Shown one piece after another: positions 18,068-27,785 of a stretch of DNA of 64,000 nucleotides (position 1 is its first letter; the number at the start of each line of letters is the position of its first letter). Origin of the DNA: JAEELC01 sp963621965 (lineage in GTDB: Bacteria > Bacillota_I > Bacilli_A > Acholeplasmatales > Anaeroplasmataceae); assembly GCA_963621965.1 (NCBI GenBank), contig CAVFGN010000006.1, positions 1 to 64,000 of the forward strand, read 5' to 3'. Both the position numbers and the translations under genes were made by a program. The notes beneath the pieces were generated by a model. That model saw nothing but the letters and a program-made list of their open reading frames with translations. It had not been told where the DNA came from and made no database searches.

Positions 18068-18104
18068 AAAAAGGTACTAGAAAATTTTCTAGTACCCTTT
18101 TTTT
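18066..18104. terminator. Bidirectional terminator between convergent genes
   Basis: GGTACTAGAAAA (18073-18084) and TTTTCTAGTACC (18085-18096) form a perfect 12-base palindrome flanked by A7 and T7 runs. It serves the amidohydrolase gene and the minus-strand gene that follows. Confidence 0.92.
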
Positions 18105-18705
18105 AACTTTGAATATAGCCTGTAAATATTGACTTAAAATCGTAAGTTAATACATAATTTTTACTTGTCTTATCGTTATTTTCGTTTACATAATCATAAG
18201 TTATATAAATATAGATATTTGGAGTTTTACTAATCTTTGTATCAAATCCAAAGGCATTTTTGTTTGAATAAGCAATGCTTGTAACAGAACCAGTGTCAGT
18301 TGAGCCACTAGTTGAAATTGAACTACGAGTTTCTTTACAAGAAGATGAAACAGTTGAAACATAATTAGCACTGTATTGACCAATACACATTACTGTATTT
18401 ATGTTAGTAGCAGTACCTGAGTTGTTTTTGTATGTGTACTTATAAGAAATTGTACCATCTGTATTACCTTTTGTAGGATATTCAAACTTTGTTAATTCTA
18501 CAGTGAAAGTGAAGTCATCGAAACTTGAACCTTTTTTGTAATTTAACTTTTCTACACCAAATGCTTCTTTTAATTCAGGAGTTATTTTGTTACCAATAAA
18601 ACCACAACTTAAATAAACAATTAAGAAAATAACAGGTATAAGAATAATAATTCCTATTAACCATACTTTTCTAAAAACAATAAATTTTTTACTTACTTGA
18701 GACAT
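18103..18705 (-). CDS. Membrane-anchored protein of unknown function
   Basis: A 200-residue protein with a short basic cytoplasmic N-terminus, one transmembrane helix (about residues 13-37, with WLIGIIILIPVIFLIVYL) and a predicted extracytoplasmic domain. That domain has alternating beta-rich, Ser/Thr/Tyr/Lys-rich stretches (FTFTVELTKFEYP, ISYKYTYKNNSGTATNINTV), which resembles the general look of DUF4352-type beta-sandwich domains. I cannot assign a family. Its GTGAGG site precedes the ATG. It lies 72 bases downstream of pepT on the same strand and may be co-transcribed with it. Confidence 0.6.
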   Translation of the reverse strand: MSQVSKKFIVFRKVWLIGIIILIPVIFLIVYLSCGFIGNKITPELKEAFGVEKLNYKKGSSFDDFTFTVELTKFEYPTKGNTDGTISYKYTYKNNSGTATNINTVMCIGQYSANYVSTVSSSCKETRSSISTSGSTDTGSVTSIAYSNKNAFGFDTKISKTPNIYIYITYDYVNENNDKTSKNYVLTYDFKSIFTGYIQS

Positions 18706-18777
18706 AATTTTTTCCTCACAATGTTTTTATTTTACAATACCTGCCGTTTATTTTCAACGACTAGTGATTTAAACTAT

Positions 18778-19980
18778 TTATTTAGTAGATGCAATCTTAA
18801 CACAAACAGAGACCATACGTTCCATTTGATACATGTCAGCATATTCGTGAACACCGTGCTCATTATATCCACCAGTACCTAAATTTGGAGTATTGATTCC
18901 CATAAATGTAATGCGAGAACCATCAGTTCCTCCACGCGTAGGAACAGTGCGAACATTAATTCCTTCCTCTTTGTATGCTTTTAAAGCTTTTTCTACGCAC
19001 TTCATATCTTTTTCAATTAATATACGCATATTTCTATATTGGTCAGAAATTTCAAGAGTAGTGGAATTAGGATATTTTTTGTTCATAAATTCACTAGCAT
19101 TCACAAACTCTTCCTTTTGTTTTGCTAGTTTGTCTAAATCGTGATTTCTTAAAATGTAGTGAAGAGATGCACTACCTACTGTTCCTTCAATATGAGTTAA
19201 GTGATTGAATCCTTCATAGCCTTCAGTGTATTCAGGGCGCTCGTTTGCCTTTAAAAGACTAGCAAATTCCATAGCTAAGTAACTAGCATTAATCATCTGA
19301 TTTTTGCTAGCACCTGGATGCACATCAAATCCTTTGAATGATACTTTAGCGCTAGATGCATTAAATGTTTCGTAGGAGAACTCTTCGTAGTCTCCACCGT
19401 CAACAGTGAATGCATAATCTACAGGGAATTTTGAAGTATCAAACTTTAAAACACCTGTTCCAATTTCCTCATCGGGTGTAAATGCAACACAAATTCGACC
19501 ATGTTCTAATTTTTTAGTGATAATTTCATCTAACATGGTCATGATAACGGCAATACCGCCTTTATCATCACAACCCAAAACAGTTGTGCCATCAGTTGTG
19601 ACTAAAGTGTGTCCTATTTGGCGCTTCATCCATGGAAATTCTTCAATACTTAATGTATTACCTGAATTTCCGAGTTTTATAGGATTTCCATCAAAAGTAA
19701 CGACGTTAGGTTTAACATTTGTACCGCTGACTTCAGGAATTGTATCCATGTGAGCTAAGAAACCAATGTTGTCATATCCTTTTGCGTTTGCTTCAAGTGT
19801 CGCATAAACTGTGCAATATTCATTAATAAATACATTAGTTAATCCTAAATCTTTTAGTTCGTTTTCAAGAATTCGTGCTAATTTCCATTGCTTTTCTGTT
19901 GATGGAGTAACGGAGTCGTTAGTGTCATCAGACATAGTGTCAATTTGAACATATTTTAAAAATCTATCTAATAAAGTCAT
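18778..19980 (-). CDS. pepT: Peptidase T (tripeptide aminopeptidase)
   Basis: A 400-residue M20B metallopeptidase that removes the N-terminal residue from tripeptides in the cytosol. Motifs include GFLAHMDTIPE (first metal His and Asp), LGCDDKGGIAVIM (bridging Asp), AFTPDEEIGTG (catalytic Glu), FTVDGGDYEEFSYE and FKGFDVHPGASKNQMINA. The C-terminal TRGGTDGSRITFMGINTPNLGTGGYNEHG contains the last metal His. Length and motifs match PepT rather than PepD or DapE. An AAAGGAGAA site precedes the ATG on the minus strand. Confidence 0.95.
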   Translation of the reverse strand: MTLLDRFLKYVQIDTMSDDTNDSVTPSTEKQWKLARILENELKDLGLTNVFINEYCTVYATLEANAKGYDNIGFLAHMDTIPEVSGTNVKPNVVTFDGNPIKLGNSGNTLSIEEFPWMKRQIGHTLVTTDGTTVLGCDDKGGIAVIMTMLDEIITKKLEHGRICVAFTPDEEIGTGVLKFDTSKFPVDYAFTVDGGDYEEFSYETFNASSAKVSFKGFDVHPGASKNQMINASYLAMEFASLLKANERPEYTEGYEGFNHLTHIEGTVGSASLHYILRNHDLDKLAKQKEEFVNASEFMNKKYPNSTTLEISDQYRNMRILIEKDMKCVEKALKAYKEEGINVRTVPTRGGTDGSRITFMGINTPNLGTGGYNEHGVHEYADMYQMERMVSVCVKIASTK

Positions 19981-20206
19981 AATTTTCTCCTTTTATAGTT
20001 AATTTATTATATAACAAAATTATATTTTGTAAAAATAAAATAGACACTCAAACGCTTCTACTCATCTAGTATTTAAAACAAGATACATTTTGAAAATATT
20101 TTTCTTTGCACTCAAAGACAACTAAAGAATTAATATGGAACTATGAAATAAAGTGTATTTGTTCAAAATAAATTGAATTTCTGATAAAAGCGCTTTAATA
20201 ATAAGG

Positions 20207-20235
20207 TTGAAAAAACGGTGTCTAAGAATTATAAT
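20207..20235 (+). promoter_or_regulatory. Predicted strong promoter of the PFOR gene
   Basis: TTGAAA (20207-20212), a 17-base spacer and TATAAT (20230-20235) lie 31 bases before the ATG at 20267. The -35 TTG can be misread as an upstream start codon in frame with the gene. The rest of the 286-base gap back to pepT is AT-rich and shows no other feature I can name. Confidence 0.8.
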
Positions 20236-20266
20236 ATTAATAGATTTAAAAATGGAGGATTTTTTT

Positions 20267-23200
20267 ATGTCTGATAAGAAGAAAAGAATGGCTGTTGATG
20301 GTAACTATGCAGCTGCACTTGCAGCTTATGCATTTACTGAAGTAGCTGGTATATATCCTATTACTCCGTCATCTCCTATGGCAGAATATGTAGATGAATG
20401 GGCTAGTAAAGGTAAGAAAAATATTTTTAATATGCCTGTAAAGATTGTAGAAATGGAGTCTGAAGCCGGTGCTGCCGGAACTGTTCACGGTTCTCTTGAA
20501 GCAGGTGCTTTAACTACAACATTTACTGCAAGCCAAGGTTTACTTTTAAAAATTCCTAACATGTATAAAATTGCTGGTGAAAATTTACCATGTGTTATCC
20601 ATGTTGCTGCTAGAAGTTTAGCTGCTCAATCTTTATCAATTTTTGGTGATCACCAAGATGTTATGGCTGTTCGTCAAACAGGATTCGCAATGCTTTGTTC
20701 TAATTCTGTTCAAGAAGCTCTTGATTTAGGTAGTGTTGCACACCTATCTACTATTAAGGCAAGTGTTCCTTTTGTCCACTTCTTTGATGGCTTTAGAACA
20801 AGCCATGAAGTTAATACAATCGAGGAAATTGATTACGAAGTTTACAAAAAACTTATCGATATGGATAAGGTTCAAGAATTTAGAGATAATGCATTAAATT
20901 TCAACCATCCAAAAGAGCGTGGAACTGCACAAAATGATGATGTATACTTCCAAACTCGTGAATTACAAGCTAAACATTATAAGGAAGTTCCTGATATTGT
21001 AGCTAATTATATGGCTGAAATCTCTAAAGTTACAGGAAGAGACTATAAACCATTTAATTATTACGGTGCTAGCGATGCTACTGACGTAATTGTTGCAATG
21101 GGCAGCGTTTGTCAAGCAACAAGAGAAGTTGTAGATTTACTTGTTTCACAAGGCAAAAAAGTAGGTTTAGTAGAGGTACATTTATATCGTCCTTTCTCTA
21201 GTAAATACTTCTTTGATGTTGTTCCTCAAACTGTCAAACGTATCGCAGTATTAGATAGAACTATTGAACAAGGTGCAGCAGGTGAGCCTTTATTCCTTGA
21301 TGTATGTAGTTTATATATTGGAAAACCTAACCAACCTAAGATTATTGGTGGTAGATATGGTTTATCAAGTAAAGATACTACACCAGACATGATTAATGCT
21401 GTTTATGAAAATCTAGCAAGCGATAATTCTATTAATCCATTTACAGTAGGTATTAATGATGATATTGAACACACTAATGTTGTTGTTAAGAATCATATTG
21501 ATACAGCTGACAAGACTACAACTGAATTATTATTCTTCGGTTTAGGTAGTGATGGTACTGTAGGTGCATGTAAGAATATTTCAAAGATTATCGGTGACTA
21601 TACAGATTTCTATGCTCAAAGTTATGCAGCTTATGACTCTAAAAAGAGTGGTGGATCAACTCGTCTTCACTTACGTTTCTCAAAGAACCCTATTAGAAGT
21701 ACTTATTTAGTAAACCAACCACACTTTGTATCATGTTCTCTTGATGCATATCTAACTAAGTTTGATATGATTAAGGGTTTACGTGATGGTGGTACATTCT
21801 TATTAAATACAGTTACAAGCAAAGATCGTATTGAAGAGTTATTACCTAATTCATATAAAATTCAACTTGCTAAAAAGCATGCGAAATTATACATAATTGA
21901 TGGTACTCATGCAGCTCTTGAATGTGGTTTCCGTCCAGGACTTGGTGTAAACACAATTATGCAATCCGCTTTCTTTAAACTAAACGAACAAATCATGCCT
22001 TACGAAGAAGCTAAGCAACATATGAAGGATTTTGCAATTAAGACTTACTCGAAGAAGGGTCAAGAACTTGTTGATATGAATATCAAAGCTGTTGACATGG
22101 GTGAAAGCAGAATTGTTGAAGTACCTGTAAAACCTGAATGGGCTAATTTAACAGTTGAAGAAAAGAAAGTCGATATGACTCGTCCTGAATTTGTTCGCAA
22201 TATTGCAGATCAAATTGCAGCACTAAAGGGTGACGATCTTCCTTTATCAGCATTCGTAAAAACTCCTGATGCTTCAATGCCTCTTGGTACAGCAGCATAT
22301 GAAAAACGTGGTGTAGCTAGCCAAACTCCTGTTTGGAATAGTGAAGCATGTATAGAGTGTAATCAATGTGCATTCGCATGTCCACATGCTGCTATACGTC
22401 CATTCTTAGTTAATGAAACAGAAGAAGCAAATGCGCCAGAAGGAACTAAGCTAATCCCTGCACTTGGTGTTAAGGATCACAAATTTGTTATTTCTATTTC
22501 TACTCTTGATTGTACAGGTTGTGGTGTATGTACTACAGTTTGTCCTGGTAAGCCTAAGAAGGGTGAAGATGGTAAACCGATGAAGGATGAAAACGGTAAG
22601 TTAATTACTGAAAAAGCCTTAAAGATGGTTCCTATTGCAACTGCGCTTGAACTTGGTCAAGATAAAGAAGCAGAATATTTCTATAACCATGTTTCATATA
22701 AATCAGAATTAGTAAACACTAATAGTGCTAAGAATGTTCAATTCTCTAAGCCATTATTTGAGTTCTCAGGAGCTTGTGGTGGATGTGGTGAAACTCCTTA
22801 TGTAAAAGCTGTAAGCCAATTATTTGGTTCACATATGATTGTAGCTAATGCAACTGGATGTACATCAATTTATTCAGGTAGTTATCCATCAAGTCCATAC
22901 ACAACTGATAGTGAAGGACATGGTCCAGCTTGGGCTAATTCATTATTTGAAGATAATGCAGAATTTGGCTTAGGTATGCGTGTTGCTTACGAGACAATGC
23001 GTGATAGACTTCAAAATATTTTCGCAAGTCATGAAGACGAATTAACCGATGAACAAAAAGCATTAGTTAAAGAATGGGCTGAAAATAGAAGAAGTTTTGA
23101 AAAGACTAAGGAATTAGAACCTAAGATTATAGCTGCATTCGAAAATGATAATCGTGAATTTGCACGCGAAGCTATGAGCTTAAAACAATACATTGTAAAA

Positions 23201-23866
23201 GCTAGCCAATGGATTATCGGTGGAGATGGTTGGGCATATGATATTGGATACGGTGGTCTAGATCATGTACTTGCTAGCGGAGAAGATGTAAATGTTCTTG
23301 TTGTTGATACAGAAGTATACTCTAACACCGGTGGTCAAGCTTCTAAATCAAGCCGTTTTGGTGCTATCGCTAAGTTTGCTGCTAGCGGTAAGAGAACAAG
23401 TAAGAAAGATCTTGCTTCAATCTTCATGTCATATGGAAATATATACGTAGCTACTGTATGTCATGGTGCAAGCCAAAATCAAGTAATTAAAGCATTAAAA
23501 GAAGCTGAAGCTTATAATGGCCCATCTATTGTTATTTGTTATGCACCATGTATTGCACATAACATTAAGGGTGGTTTAAATAATAGCCAAAACGAAGCTA
23601 AATTAGCTAATGAATGTGGATACTTCCCAACATTTAGATATAATCCTCAACTTGAAGAAGAAGGAAAGAATCCGTTTGTTCTTGATTCAAAAGAACCTAA
23701 CTGGGATTTATACAATGAGTTCTTAAGCCATGAAGGTCGTTATAATCAATTAGCTAAGATTAACCCTGAAAAGGCTAGTGAAATTCTCGAAAAGAATAAG
23801 AAGGATGCACAAAGAAGATACGCTTCGTATGTAGAACGTGCAAATAATCCCAAATATAAAGCCTAA
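20267..23866 (+). CDS. nifJ: Pyruvate:ferredoxin (flavodoxin) oxidoreductase
   Basis: A 1199-residue single-chain PFOR, which oxidises pyruvate to acetyl-CoA and CO2 and passes electrons to ferredoxin or flavodoxin; a core anaerobic enzyme. The order is as expected: domain I with GIYPITPSSPMAEYVDEW, domain II, the gamma domain (FFGLGSDGTVGACKN), two 4Fe-4S ferredoxin clusters (CIECNQCAFACP and CTGCGVCTTVCP), and the thiamine-diphosphate domain with CGGCGETPY, GGDGWAYDIGYGG and TEVYSNTGGQ. The ATG at 20267 follows GGAGGAT. Codon choice is richer in preferred codons than in its neighbours, consistent with high expression. A strong terminator follows. Confidence 0.96.
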   Translation: MSDKKKRMAVDGNYAAALAAYAFTEVAGIYPITPSSPMAEYVDEWASKGKKNIFNMPVKIVEMESEAGAAGTVHGSLEAGALTTTFTASQGLLLKIPNMYKIAGENLPCVIHVAARSLAAQSLSIFGDHQDVMAVRQTGFAMLCSNSVQEALDLGSVAHLSTIKASVPFVHFFDGFRTSHEVNTIEEIDYEVYKKLIDMDKVQEFRDNALNFNHPKERGTAQNDDVYFQTRELQAKHYKEVPDIVANYMAEISKVTGRDYKPFNYYGASDATDVIVAMGSVCQATREVVDLLVSQGKKVGLVEVHLYRPFSSKYFFDVVPQTVKRIAVLDRTIEQGAAGEPLFLDVCSLYIGKPNQPKIIGGRYGLSSKDTTPDMINAVYENLASDNSINPFTVGINDDIEHTNVVVKNHIDTADKTTTELLFFGLGSDGTVGACKNISKIIGDYTDFYAQSYAAYDSKKSGGSTRLHLRFSKNPIRSTYLVNQPHFVSCSLDAYLTKFDMIKGLRDGGTFLLNTVTSKDRIEELLPNSYKIQLAKKHAKLYIIDGTHAALECGFRPGLGVNTIMQSAFFKLNEQIMPYEEAKQHMKDFAIKTYSKKGQELVDMNIKAVDMGESRIVEVPVKPEWANLTVEEKKVDMTRPEFVRNIADQIAALKGDDLPLSAFVKTPDASMPLGTAAYEKRGVASQTPVWNSEACIECNQCAFACPHAAIRPFLVNETEEANAPEGTKLIPALGVKDHKFVISISTLDCTGCGVCTTVCPGKPKKGEDGKPMKDENGKLITEKALKMVPIATALELGQDKEAEYFYNHVSYKSELVNTNSAKNVQFSKPLFEFSGACGGCGETPYVKAVSQLFGSHMIVANATGCTSIYSGSYPSSPYTTDSEGHGPAWANSLFEDNAEFGLGMRVAYETMRDRLQNIFASHEDELTDEQKALVKEWAENRRSFEKTKELEPKIIAAFENDNREFAREAMSLKQYIVKASQWIIGGDGWAYDIGYGGLDHVLASGEDVNVLVVDTEVYSNTGGQASKSSRFGAIAKFAASGKRTSKKDLASIFMSYGNIYVATVCHGASQNQVIKALKEAEAYNGPSIVICYAPCIAHNIKGGLNNSQNEAKLANECGYFPTFRYNPQLEEEGKNPFVLDSKEPNWDLYNEFLSHEGRYNQLAKINPEKASEILEKNKKDAQRRYASYVERANNPKYKA

Positions 23867-23883
23867 CAAATTTTAAAATTTTT

Positions 23884-23914
23884 GAGAGAAGTTTAATTGC
23901 TTCTCTCTTTTTTC
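23884..23914 (+). terminator. Terminator of the PFOR gene
   Basis: GAGAGAAG (23884-23891) pairs perfectly with CTTCTCTC (23900-23907) and is followed by six T residues. Confidence 0.9.
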
Positions 23915-23990
23915 TAATCAGTACATAATATTGATAAAAATCAAGTTTTGTGATATTTTATAGTTATATTATTGTGAAGTGAGTTTAATT

Positions 23991-25922
23991 ATGGATGAAA
24001 CATTTATTACATTAATTGAAGAATATAAGGAAAATATTCAAACACATGAAAAAATAAGATTATACATTTTAAATAACATCTACGCTAAAACTGACTTAGC
24101 TGACTATATTGATTTATTCTCAAGAACTGCTTTAAAATTAGGCGATGATGTAGGATATGCTTTGTCTTTTTGCATGTATTTTTGGCTATATCATGGTACA
24201 GATATTGAACTAGCCCATAAGTATAATGAAAAAGCCCTTAAATTATTTAGACAAATTGATGACTATGAATCACAAAAGGGTTATTTGAGCGTTTTAAACA
24301 ATGAACTTATTTATTCAAATTATAAGGGTGATTTAGTGAAAAGCTATCAAGTAATGTCTGAAGGCATGACTATAGCTGAACGTAATCAAAATATTAATTA
24401 TTTTTTGGTATTTTCAATTAATGGAGTTTATTTACTATTAGATTTAGGCTTATATGAAAAAGCTTTTGAGTTGGTAAAAAAATTAGATGAAAATAATGTA
24501 TATCAATCAAAATCAGATAAAGCTATTGTTTTAGCGCTTAAATATAAAACAAATTTATATTTAGCTAATTATGACGAAGCGTACAAATGGGTTTGTGAAC
24601 TTAAAAAATACAACGATGAAGAAAAAATATTAGAACAATATATAGTTGATGCCTATGCTTTACAAATTTACATCAAATTAAATAATGCTAGTAAAGCAAA
24701 TGAACTATATTCTAAAATAAAAAAAGATATAGAATATGATGATGTGGATGATAAAATTGATTACAACGTAGCTTATCTTGCTTTAGCTCGCTATTATAAA
24801 TATATTAATAATGAAGTCGAAGCCTTTAATTACTATCAATTAATTTACCCAACTTATAGCAATCTACTAGGCTCAAAAAAACAATATTTAGATGAGGCTA
24901 TTGAATATTTTGCTAAATACGATAGAAACTTATATTTAGAATCTTTAAATACTAATCTAGAATTAACTGGAAAAATAAATGAAGCTCTTACATTAATATG
25001 TAATTCAAGCAACAATATATACGATGCATTTATTAATTTTAGATATGAATTCTTATTTAAAAAAATGGAAAAATTGAGCCTATTTATTCGTAAATTAAAC
25101 GAAGTTAGTGACAAAGAAACTATCTATAATATTATTCAAGATAATATCAAAGAAATTTTAAATGCAAAGTTTGTAACCTGCCGTATTGATAATAATGATT
25201 ACACTTATAAAAATATTAATTTGTCTAAAATAGAAAAACTTCAATATTTTACTAGAGAAGAATTGCCTGAAAATACAAGAAAAGATTGTGATGAACTAGG
25301 GGTTATCAAAATTTATGATCAAAAGATAAATAAGTATTTATTTGTTTTTATAGGATTTTCAAGTACAGGAAATTTAGAAGTAAAAGAAAATTTATATTTA
25401 ATATCTTTAATGAGAGAATTAATTATTCCAATATTTAATCAAATTGAACGTTACAACGAGGCTGTTGATAATTATACTCATGATAAGTTAACTCATCTAC
25501 TTAATAGATATGGTTTTGATAATGTCATAGATGAAATTTTTAAAGAAAATACAGAACAATACTTATTAATGATGGATATTGACGATTTTAAAATGATCAA
25601 TGATAATTATGGCCATACAATAGGTGATAAGGCGTTGGTGGAAGTAAGTAAAGTTCTTATGCAATGTCTTGGTGAAAATAAAGTTGCTAGAATAGGTGGC
25701 GAAGAGTTTATAGGTATCGTCAATATTAATATAAATATTGAAGAAGTATTAAACAATATTTTATGTGGAATTAGAAATTTAGATATTGACGGATTACATA
25801 TTACTATATCAATAGGCGTAGATATTGTTCATGATGCCTCAGATCTTTCTCGCGCAAGGGACGAAGCGGATAAAAAACTTTATAAAGCCAAGTCTAATAA
25901 AAAAAATCAATATATACTTTAA
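23991..25922 (+). CDS. GGDEF-domain diguanylate cyclase with a helical-repeat N-terminus
   Basis: A 643-residue cytoplasmic protein. The first ~330 residues are Tyr/Leu/Asn-rich helical pairs consistent with degenerate TPR-like repeats. A linker and possible GAF-like segment (about 370-470) follows. The C-terminal GGDEF domain has DKLTHLLNRYGF, MDIDDFKMINDNYGH and the active loop GGEEF (569-573), so it should make cyclic di-GMP. The RxxD inhibitory site normally found just before the loop is absent. No transmembrane segment is visible, so it may sense a cytoplasmic ligand or protein. The ATG at 23991 is preferred over a GTG at 23979; its binding site is weak. Confidence 0.85.
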   Translation: MDETFITLIEEYKENIQTHEKIRLYILNNIYAKTDLADYIDLFSRTALKLGDDVGYALSFCMYFWLYHGTDIELAHKYNEKALKLFRQIDDYESQKGYLSVLNNELIYSNYKGDLVKSYQVMSEGMTIAERNQNINYFLVFSINGVYLLLDLGLYEKAFELVKKLDENNVYQSKSDKAIVLALKYKTNLYLANYDEAYKWVCELKKYNDEEKILEQYIVDAYALQIYIKLNNASKANELYSKIKKDIEYDDVDDKIDYNVAYLALARYYKYINNEVEAFNYYQLIYPTYSNLLGSKKQYLDEAIEYFAKYDRNLYLESLNTNLELTGKINEALTLICNSSNNIYDAFINFRYEFLFKKMEKLSLFIRKLNEVSDKETIYNIIQDNIKEILNAKFVTCRIDNNDYTYKNINLSKIEKLQYFTREELPENTRKDCDELGVIKIYDQKINKYLFVFIGFSSTGNLEVKENLYLISLMRELIIPIFNQIERYNEAVDNYTHDKLTHLLNRYGFDNVIDEIFKENTEQYLLMMDIDDFKMINDNYGHTIGDKALVEVSKVLMQCLGENKVARIGGEEFIGIVNININIEEVLNNILCGIRNLDIDGLHITISIGVDIVHDASDLSRARDEADKKLYKAKSNKKNQYIL

Positions 25923-25926
25923 AATG

Positions 25927-25954
25927 AGCACTTACATTTGTAGGTGCTTTTTTA
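25927..25954 (+). terminator. Terminator of the GGDEF gene
   Basis: AGCACTTAC (25927-25935) pairs with GTAGGTGCT (25940-25948), with one wobble, followed by T6. Confidence 0.88.
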
Positions 25955-26029
25955 AGCATAAATATTTTAAAATAAATGTTATTGTTGTAAAATAATTTTA
26001 TTACAAAAAAATAGAAATGAGATGGTTAA

Positions 26030-27784
26030 ATGTTTTCTTTTATAAAAAAAATGTGGTGGTTTATTAGTAAACATAAAGCTCTTTATATAATTATATTAGT
26101 ACTAGGTTTAATTCAAGCGTTAACACTATTAATTCCTGCGGATATTGTTGGAGATTTTACGGATAAAATAGATAACAAAACATTAACTAAAGATTATTTA
26201 ATATACAATATTGTATTAAAATCTTTCTTTACTGCTATTTTAATTTATTTAATAAACACTATTAGAAGAACTTTTCAAGTAAAACTTAGAATGATATTAT
26301 TTTATGCACTTCAAGTTAGATACATGGAAAACATTTTAGTTCAAGATGCTTCATTTTTTGAAAAATACCAAGCCGGAGATTTGCTTAATCGTGCAATAGG
26401 GGATGTTAAAAGTGTTAACTTTAGTGGAGGAAATAGATTATTAAATATTACATATGAAGCTACTAGTATATTAATATATGTAATCGCAATGGCTATTATT
26501 AATCCACTTTTAACTTTGTATTCTGTGTTACCACTTATCTTAATATTTGTTACTAACTTATTATTAAAGATGAAAGTTCAAAAGAATTGGAAAGAAGTTA
26601 GAAATGCTTCAAGTTTAATGAGTAACGTAGTTCTTGAAAGTATAACTAATGTTTATACAATAAGAGCTTTTTCAAAAGAAGAAGAAAATTATCAAAAGAA
26701 CTTAGAGTATTCCAAAAGAACATATGATGTAGAACGCAAGAATTTATTTATCAACACTTGTATTCAACCAATATTTCAGTCTATTATTGCAATTTCTTTA
26801 ATTATTGCTTATTTCTACGCAATAGATAAGATACCTACTTTAGACGGTAAAACTACTTTTACACTTGCAATGTTCACTCAGTTCATTATTTATTTAAACT
26901 CGCTTGCTTCTCCGTTTAGAAATATAGGTAATATGTTAACAAACTTCTATCAGTCTATAATTTCACAAGATAGATTAAATGAAATTTATGATGCTAGCTC
27001 GGAAGTAAAAGACGTAAAAGATGCGCTTGTTTTAAATGAAATCAATTCTATTGAATTTAAAGATATATGCTTCAGATATCCTAATGATAGTAAGAATGTA
27101 TTAAATAAGATTAATTTTACTATTAACAAGGGTGAAACTCTAGGAATTGTTGGTAAAACAGGAAGTGGAAAGTCGACACTTATTCGTCAATTATTGCGTC
27201 AATTTCCGCTTCTTGAAGGTGATATATTAATAAATGGTATCTCTATTAATAATTACTCTAAAGAAAGTATTAGACAAAGTATTTCATATGTCCCTCAAGA
27301 AAGCACATTATTTACGCGTTCAGTATTAGAAAATGTTAAATTAGGAAGTACAGAAAAGAAAAGCATTGAAGAAATTAATAATGCAATTTTGGCTGCTGAT
27401 TTTAAGAAAGATATAGAAAATTTATCTGAGGGCTTAAATACTGTTGTAGGAGAGTATGGTGTTACTTTATCGGGTGGCCAAAAACAACGTCTTGCGATTG
27501 CTAGAGCGTTACTTAAAAATAGTGATTTACTTATATTAGATGATTCTTTGTCAGCTGTTGATGGAAAGACTGAGTCTAATATTATAAATAATTTATCTCA
27601 TACAAGAGAACATAAGACAAATATTATTATTGCGCACAGATTAAGTGCTGTTATGAATGCAAATAAGATCATTGTACTAGACAATGGTGAGATTTGTGAG
27701 TGGGGAAATCATGAAGAATTAATGGCTCGTGATGGATGGTATAAAAATCTATTTAACCATCAATTAATGTCAAAGGAGGAGTAA
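26030..27784 (+). CDS. Heterodimeric ABC exporter subunit with a non-catalytic Walker B, YheI/BmrC-like
   Basis: A 584-residue half-transporter: six transmembrane helices in the first ~310 residues and a nucleotide-binding domain after. Walker A starts at Gly375 (GKTGSGKST), the signature is LSGGQ (480-484), and Walker B reads LLILDDSLSAVD with Asp505 where the catalytic Glu normally is. That substitution marks the degenerate-site partner of heterodimeric exporters such as Bacillus subtilis YheI/YheH (BmrC/BmrD) or LmrC/LmrD. These export drugs and other hydrophobic compounds. The next gene starts two bases after its stop and supplies the complementary subunit. Confidence 0.88.
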   Translation: MFSFIKKMWWFISKHKALYIIILVLGLIQALTLLIPADIVGDFTDKIDNKTLTKDYLIYNIVLKSFFTAILIYLINTIRRTFQVKLRMILFYALQVRYMENILVQDASFFEKYQAGDLLNRAIGDVKSVNFSGGNRLLNITYEATSILIYVIAMAIINPLLTLYSVLPLILIFVTNLLLKMKVQKNWKEVRNASSLMSNVVLESITNVYTIRAFSKEEENYQKNLEYSKRTYDVERKNLFINTCIQPIFQSIIAISLIIAYFYAIDKIPTLDGKTTFTLAMFTQFIIYLNSLASPFRNIGNMLTNFYQSIISQDRLNEIYDASSEVKDVKDALVLNEINSIEFKDICFRYPNDSKNVLNKINFTINKGETLGIVGKTGSGKSTLIRQLLRQFPLLEGDILINGISINNYSKESIRQSISYVPQESTLFTRSVLENVKLGSTEKKSIEEINNAILAADFKKDIENLSEGLNTVVGEYGVTLSGGQKQRLAIARALLKNSDLLILDDSLSAVDGKTESNIINNLSHTREHKTNIIIAHRLSAVMNANKIIVLDNGEICEWGNHEELMARDGWYKNLFNHQLMSKEE

Positions 27785-27785
27785 T

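Noticed and set aside
18697..19753. Plus-strand frames opposite pepT
   Set aside because: They are antisense to well-conserved PepT motifs and show no binding sites or recognisable products.
20207..20266. A longer PFOR protein starting at the TTG at 20207
   Set aside because: That TTG is the -35 box of a consensus promoter, and the ATG at 20267 has a strong SD and the usual PFOR N-terminus.
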